DNA from: UBA6019 sp036570145
GTDB taxonomy: Bacteria; Chloroflexota; Dormibacteria; Dormibacterales; Dormibacteraceae
Reading direction: 5' to 3'
DNA: 11,016 nt
Assembly: GCA_036570145.1 (NCBI GenBank)
Contig: DATCPJ010000257.1
Span: forward strand, 1-11,016
Position 1 is the stretch's first letter. Each line of letters opens with the position of its first letter. Positions 7,642-11,016 of this stretch are shown one piece after another. The notes under the pieces are model-generated. The model was not told where the DNA came from, searched no databases, and saw only the letters and a program-made list of their open reading frames with translations. The position numbers and the translations under genes are program-made.

Positions 7642-7821
7642 AGCGATGGGCCTCCACACCGGCAACCGATCTTTGACGCCCATGCGCGACGCTGCCGTCG
7701 TCGGCTTCTGCGCTCCTCAGTCACGCAGCTACGGCTGCGCTCCTTCCGGTGCTCGGCGCCTCCTAGGCATCGCGGCACCTGGCCGCCAAATCTCAGGCCG
7801 CCGGGTGGAGGCCCACCGCTA
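7642..7821 (+). promoter_or_regulatory. Long palindromic rpsL-rpsG intercistronic element that buries the rpsG ribosome binding site
   Basis: The gap is one imperfect palindrome. The outer arms, 7642-7657 and 7805-7820, pair at 15 of 16 positions (mismatch 7646/7816). After a bulged A at 7658, 7659-7663 pairs with 7800-7804. In nearly the same register 7668-7696 pairs with 7766-7794 at 20 of 29 positions. The centre is a 6-bp hairpin (7724-7729 with 7734-7739) capped by TACG, an RNA tetraloop of the very stable UNCG class. The right arm contains GGAGG (7807-7811), the rpsG Shine-Dalgarno 10 nt from its GTG, paired with CCTCC (7651-7655) just after the rpsL stop. A 9-nt direct repeat, TGCGCTCCT, lies at 7709-7717 and 7736-7744. 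It could be an S7 feedback or translational-coupling structure, or an inserted palindromic repeat. Confidence 0.75.
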
Positions 7822-8292
7822 GTGCCCCGTCGCAACCGTCCTGACAAGCGTCGTATCGCGCCCGACCCCATCTACAACTCGGACGCGGTGGCGAAGTTCG
7901 TGAATATCCTGATGCGGGCCGGCAAGCGCTCGGTCGCCGAGGGCATCGTCTACGACGCCCTGACGCGCGCCTCCCGGCAGGCGAAGAAGGAGCCGCTCGA
8001 GGTCTTCGACCTGGCCATCCGCAACGCGACCCCGCAGCTCGAGGTGAAGCCGCGCCGGGTGGGCGGCGCCACCTACCAGGTGCCGATCGAGATCCGGCCC
8101 GAGCGCCGGCTCGCCCTTGCCCGCCGCTGGCTGATCCGTTTCGCGCGGCAGCGAAGTGGGAAATCTATGGCTGAGAAGCTCGCGTTCGAGCTGCTTGACG
8201 CCAGCAATGGCGTCGGCGCGGCCGTGAAGCGGAAGGAAGAGACACACCGGATGGCTGAGAGCAACAAGGCCTTCAGTCATTTCCGGTACTAG
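7822..8292 (+). CDS. rpsG: 30S ribosomal protein S7
   Basis: S7 nucleates assembly of the 30S head by binding the 3' major domain of 16S rRNA and contacts E-site tRNA. In E. coli it also represses its own operon by binding the rpsL-rpsG gap. The GTG start gives MPRRNRPDKRRIAPDPIYNSDAVAKFVN, a standard S7 N-terminus. The protein is 156 residues, the common length outside gamma-proteobacteria. Conserved segments include KRSVAEGIVYDAL, the loop ATPQLEVKPRRVGGATYQVPIEI, and the C-terminal KREETHRMAESNKAFSHFRY-like end, here with KRKEETHRMAE. Its GGAGG ribosome binding site lies in the right arm of the palindrome upstream, so access to it probably depends on rpsL translation or RNA refolding. Confidence 0.98.
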   Translation: MPRRNRPDKRRIAPDPIYNSDAVAKFVNILMRAGKRSVAEGIVYDALTRASRQAKKEPLEVFDLAIRNATPQLEVKPRRVGGATYQVPIEIRPERRLALARRWLIRFARQRSGKSMAEKLAFELLDASNGVGAAVKRKEETHRMAESNKAFSHFRY

Positions 8293-8299
8293 GTCGGTA

Positions 8300-8325
8300 G
8301 GAGGAATTCGGAAATCTCAGCAGTG
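8300..8325 (+). promoter_or_regulatory. fusA ribosome binding site with unusual spacing
   Basis: GGAGG at 8300-8304 is the only good Shine-Dalgarno before fusA, but it is 18 nt from the GTG at 8323 and 24 nt from the ATG at 8329. An in-frame ATC at 8314 has an ideal 9-nt spacing. The true start is therefore ambiguous. Confidence 0.5.
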
Positions 8326-10428
8326 GCAATGAAGATGAGCGATCGAAAGGTCGCGCTCGAACGGATCCGGAACATCGGCATCATGGCGCACATCGACGCC
8401 GGTAAGACCACGACCACCGAGCGGATCCTCTTCTACGCGGGCCGCATCCACAAGATGGGCGAGGTCCACGAGGGAGCGGCGACGACCGACTGGATGGTCC
8501 AGGAGCGCGAGCGCGGGATCACGATCACCTCGGCCGCGACCTATGCGGTGTGGCGCGACCACGCGATCAACATCATAGACACGCCCGGACACGTTGATTT
8601 CACGGTCGAGGTCGAGCGGAGCCTCCGCGTTCTCGACGGCGCGGTGGCCGTGTTCGACGCCGTGGCCGGCGTGGAGCCGCAGTCGGAGACGGTCTGGCGC
8701 CAGGCCGACCGCTACGGCGTTCCCCGGATCGCCTTCGTCAACAAGATGGACCGGATGGGGGCCGACTTCTACATGGCCCTCGACTCGATCAAGACGCGCC
8801 TCGGCGCGCGCGCGGTCGCGATCCAGTTGCCGATCGGCTCGGAGGACAAGTTCACCGGCCTGGTCGACCTGATCAACCTGACGACGGTCATCTACACCGA
8901 CGACCTCGGCACCACCTCCGAGTCGGGCGAGATCCCGGCCGAGATGCAGGAGCTGGTCGCCCGGCACCGCCACGACCTCATCGAGGCGGTGGCCGACTTC
9001 GACGACAAGATCATGGAGAAGTACCTCGAGGACGAGGGCGCCACGGTTACGGCGGCCGACATCATGCCCGCTCTCCGGCGCGGGACGGTCGCCGGCATCC
9101 TGGTGCCCGTCATCTGCGGCGCGGCACTCCGCAACCGCGGCGTCCAGCCGATGCTCGACGCCGTCGTCGACTTCCTGCCCTCCCCGGCGGACGTCAAGGC
9201 GGTCGAGGGCACCGATCCCCGCGACGGCCACATCATCGTCCGCGAGCCGGACGAGGACGAGCCCTTCAGCGCGCTCGCCTTCAAGATCCAGATGGATCCC
9301 CAGGGCGTCGGCAAGCTGACCTTTTTCCGCGTCTACTCGGGCCGGCTGAAGGCGGGCTCCTCGGTCATGAACGTGACCTCCGGAAAGCGGGAGCGGATCG
9401 GCCGCATCCTGCGCATGAGCGCCATGCGGCGGGAGGACGTCGACGAGGTCTTCCCGGGCGACATCGCCGCGGGCGTCGGGCTCAAGGTCACCACGACCGG
9501 CGACACGCTCGCCGACGAGGCGAAGCCGATCCTGCTCGAGAACATCCAGTTCCCCGAGCCGGTGATCTCGGTCGCCATCGAGCCCAAGACCAAGGTCGAC
9601 CTCGACAAGATGGGGATCGCCCTCCAGCGCCTCTCCGAGGAGGACCCGACCTTCCGCGTCCACACCGACGAGGAGACCGGCCAGAACATCATCGCCGGGA
9701 TGGGCGAGCTCCACCTCGAGATCATCGTCGACCGCATGATCCGCGAGTTCGGCGTCGACGCCAACGTCGGCAAGCCCCAGGTCGCCTACAAGGAGGCCAT
9801 CCGCAAGCCCGCCAAGGCGGTCGGCCACTTCGTCCGCCAGACCGGCGGTAAGGGCCAGTTCGCCCACGTCGAGATCGAGGTCGAGCCGGGCGAGAGGGGA
9901 GCGGGCTACGTCTTCGAGGACAAGATCAAGCAGGGCGCGATCCCGCGCGAATACATTCCCGCCGTCCAGAAGGGGATCGCCGAGGCGATCACGACCGGCG
10001 TCGTCGCCGGCTACCCGGTGCTCGACATCCGGGTCAGGCTGGTCGACGGCCAGTTCCACCCGGTCGACTCGAGCGAGATGGCGTTCGGCATCGCCGGTTC
10101 GATGGCCGTCAAGGAAGCGATGCGGCGGGCAGACCCGTGCTTGCTCGAGCCGGTCATGAAGGTCGAGGTCGTGATGCCCGAGGAGTACCTCGGCGACGTC
10201 ATCGGCGACCTCAGCTCACGCCGCGGCCACATCCTCGGTATGGAAGGCAGGGGGACCTCGCAGGTCGTCCGCGCCACCGTGCCGCTCTCCGAGATGTTCG
10301 GCTACGCGACCCAGGTCCGCTCCATGACCTCGGGCCGCGCCACCTTCCACATGGAGTTCGACCACTACGAAGAGATTCCAGCCAACATCGCCGAGGCCAT
10401 CGGACGCCGCGGCAGTTCGTCCAGCTAA
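8323..10428 (+). CDS. fusA: Translation elongation factor G
   Basis: EF-G is the GTPase that drives translocation of tRNA and mRNA and, with RRF, ribosome recycling. From GTG 8323 it is 701 residues, the family norm. G-domain motifs are P-loop AHIDAGKT (22-29), switch I RERGITI (62-68), DTPGH (86-90) and NKMD (140-143). Domain IV carries QFHPVDSSEMAFGIAGS, the region of the loop that reaches into the decoding centre, and the C-terminal domain contains EEYLGDVIGDLSSRRGHILGMEGRG. The protein ends in a short Ser tail (GRRGSSSS). The start is uncertain within a few codons: GTG 8323, ATG 8329 and ATG 8335 all precede the conserved ERIRNIGIMAHIDAGK block. It lies 30 nt after rpsG and 15 nt before tuf, in the classical str order, and looks like a canonical rather than a paralogous EF-G. 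Confidence 0.97.
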   Translation: MAMKMSDRKVALERIRNIGIMAHIDAGKTTTTERILFYAGRIHKMGEVHEGAATTDWMVQERERGITITSAATYAVWRDHAINIIDTPGHVDFTVEVERSLRVLDGAVAVFDAVAGVEPQSETVWRQADRYGVPRIAFVNKMDRMGADFYMALDSIKTRLGARAVAIQLPIGSEDKFTGLVDLINLTTVIYTDDLGTTSESGEIPAEMQELVARHRHDLIEAVADFDDKIMEKYLEDEGATVTAADIMPALRRGTVAGILVPVICGAALRNRGVQPMLDAVVDFLPSPADVKAVEGTDPRDGHIIVREPDEDEPFSALAFKIQMDPQGVGKLTFFRVYSGRLKAGSSVMNVTSGKRERIGRILRMSAMRREDVDEVFPGDIAAGVGLKVTTTGDTLADEAKPILLENIQFPEPVISVAIEPKTKVDLDKMGIALQRLSEEDPTFRVHTDEETGQNIIAGMGELHLEIIVDRMIREFGVDANVGKPQVAYKEAIRKPAKAVGHFVRQTGGKGQFAHVEIEVEPGERGAGYVFEDKIKQGAIPREYIPAVQKGIAEAITTGVVAGYPVLDIRVRLVDGQFHPVDSSEMAFGIAGSMAVKEAMRRADPCLLEPVMKVEVVMPEEYLGDVIGDLSSRRGHILGMEGRGTSQVVRATVPLSEMFGYATQVRSMTSGRATFHMEFDHYEEIPANIAEAIGRRGSSSS

Positions 10429-10443
10429 CACTAGGAGGCATCC

Positions 10444-11016
10444 GTGGGAAAGAAGAAGTTCGAGAGGACAAAGCCGCACATGAACGTCGGGACCATCGGT
10501 CACATCGACCATGGCAAAACGACGTTGACGGCCGCCATCACCAAGGTCCTGGCAAAGAAGGGCATGGCCCAGTTCACGCCCTTCGACCAGATCGACAAGG
10601 CGCCCGAAGAGAAGCAGCGCGGCATCACCATCTCGATCGCCCACGTCGAGTACGAGACCGAGGCCCGGCACTACGCCCACGTGGACTGCCCCGGGCACCA
10701 CGACTACATCAAGAACATGATCACCGGCGCCGCCCAGATGGACGGCGCGATCCTCGTCGTCGCCGCCAACGACGGCCCGATGCCCCAGACCCGCGAGCAC
10801 GTGCTGCTGGCGCGCCAGGTCAACGTGCCATCGATGGTCGTCGCCCTGAACAAGGTCGACATGATGGAGGACGAGGAGCTGCTCGAGCTGGTCGAGCTCG
10901 AGGTGCGCGAGCTGCTCACCAAGTACGAGTTCCCCGGGGATGACACCCCGGTCGTCCGGGTGTCGGCGCTGAAGGCCCTCGAGGGCGACCCCGAAGCCGA
11001 GGAGCAGATCCTGGCC
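10444..11016 (+). CDS. tuf: Translation elongation factor Tu, N-terminal part (3' truncated by the window)
   Basis: EF-Tu delivers aminoacyl-tRNA to the ribosomal A site. The GTG at 10444 follows AGGAGG (10433-10438) at a 5-nt spacing, and the frame stays open to the window end, giving 191 residues of about 400. GTPase motifs are P-loop GHIDHGKT (19-26), effector region EEKQRGITISIAHVEYET (55-72), DCPGH (81-85), NKVD (136-139) and SAL in VSALKALEGDP. GHIDHGKT has Ile where GHVDHGKT is usual, and the switch II motif reads PGHHDY instead of PGHADY, placing a second His (86) directly after the catalytic His85. Other local changes are VVAANDGPMPQT and QVNVPSMVVAL. The rest fits EF-Tu, and operon position supports it as the primary tuf copy. 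Confidence 0.97.
   Translation, partial: MGKKKFERTKPHMNVGTIGHIDHGKTTLTAAITKVLAKKGMAQFTPFDQIDKAPEEKQRGITISIAHVEYETEARHYAHVDCPGHHDYIKNMITGAAQMDGAILVVAANDGPMPQTREHVLLARQVNVPSMVVALNKVDMMEDEELLELVELEVRELLTKYEFPGDDTPVVRVSALKALEGDPEAEEQILA

Overview
The window is visibly GC-rich and comes from a bacterial chromosome. Every gene lies on the + strand. It opens inside the 3' end of rpoC (RNA polymerase beta') and closes inside tuf (EF-Tu), so it covers the rpoBC-str transcription and translation neighbourhood. GTG, TTG and probably CTG starts are common, the lipoproteins carry lipoboxes, and the S12 and RpoC tails resemble those of Chloroflexota or actinobacterial-type lineages. I infer an uncultured, high-GC, soil-type bacterium from Chloroflexota, Dormibacterota or Actinomycetota; the phylum is a low-confidence guess.

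Layout: rpoC tail (1-409) and a strong intrinsic terminator (423-453). A promoter and a roughly 160-nt structured leader (498-691) precede a family 5 (peptide/nickel-type) solute-binding lipoprotein (692-2512), which has its own terminator (2537-2570). Next comes a tight run of oppD-like ATPase (2720-3748), oppF-like ATPase (3749-4933), an MntP-like manganese exporter (4958-5524) and a second family 5 binding lipoprotein (5532-7151). The str genes follow: a TATAAT box, rpsL (7246-7641), a 180-nt intercistronic region, rpsG (7822-8292), fusA (8323-10428) and the first 191 codons of tuf (10444-11016).

The first unit supplies an abundant substrate-capture lipoprotein. The second supplies the two ATPases of an oligopeptide-type importer and another capture protein, but neither transmembrane permease (OppB/OppC) is present, so the importer must use permeases encoded elsewhere. 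A metal exporter is embedded among these genes. The str genes encode the decoding-centre protein S12, the head protein S7 and the two elongation GTPases.

The most striking non-coding element is the rpsL-rpsG gap. The whole gap is one long imperfect palindrome, beginning at the base after the rpsL stop and ending two bases before the rpsG GTG. It is centred on a hairpin with a UACG tetraloop, and its right arm buries the rpsG Shine-Dalgarno sequence. This looks like a translational-coupling or S7-feedback switch, or a palindromic repeat that has taken on that position.
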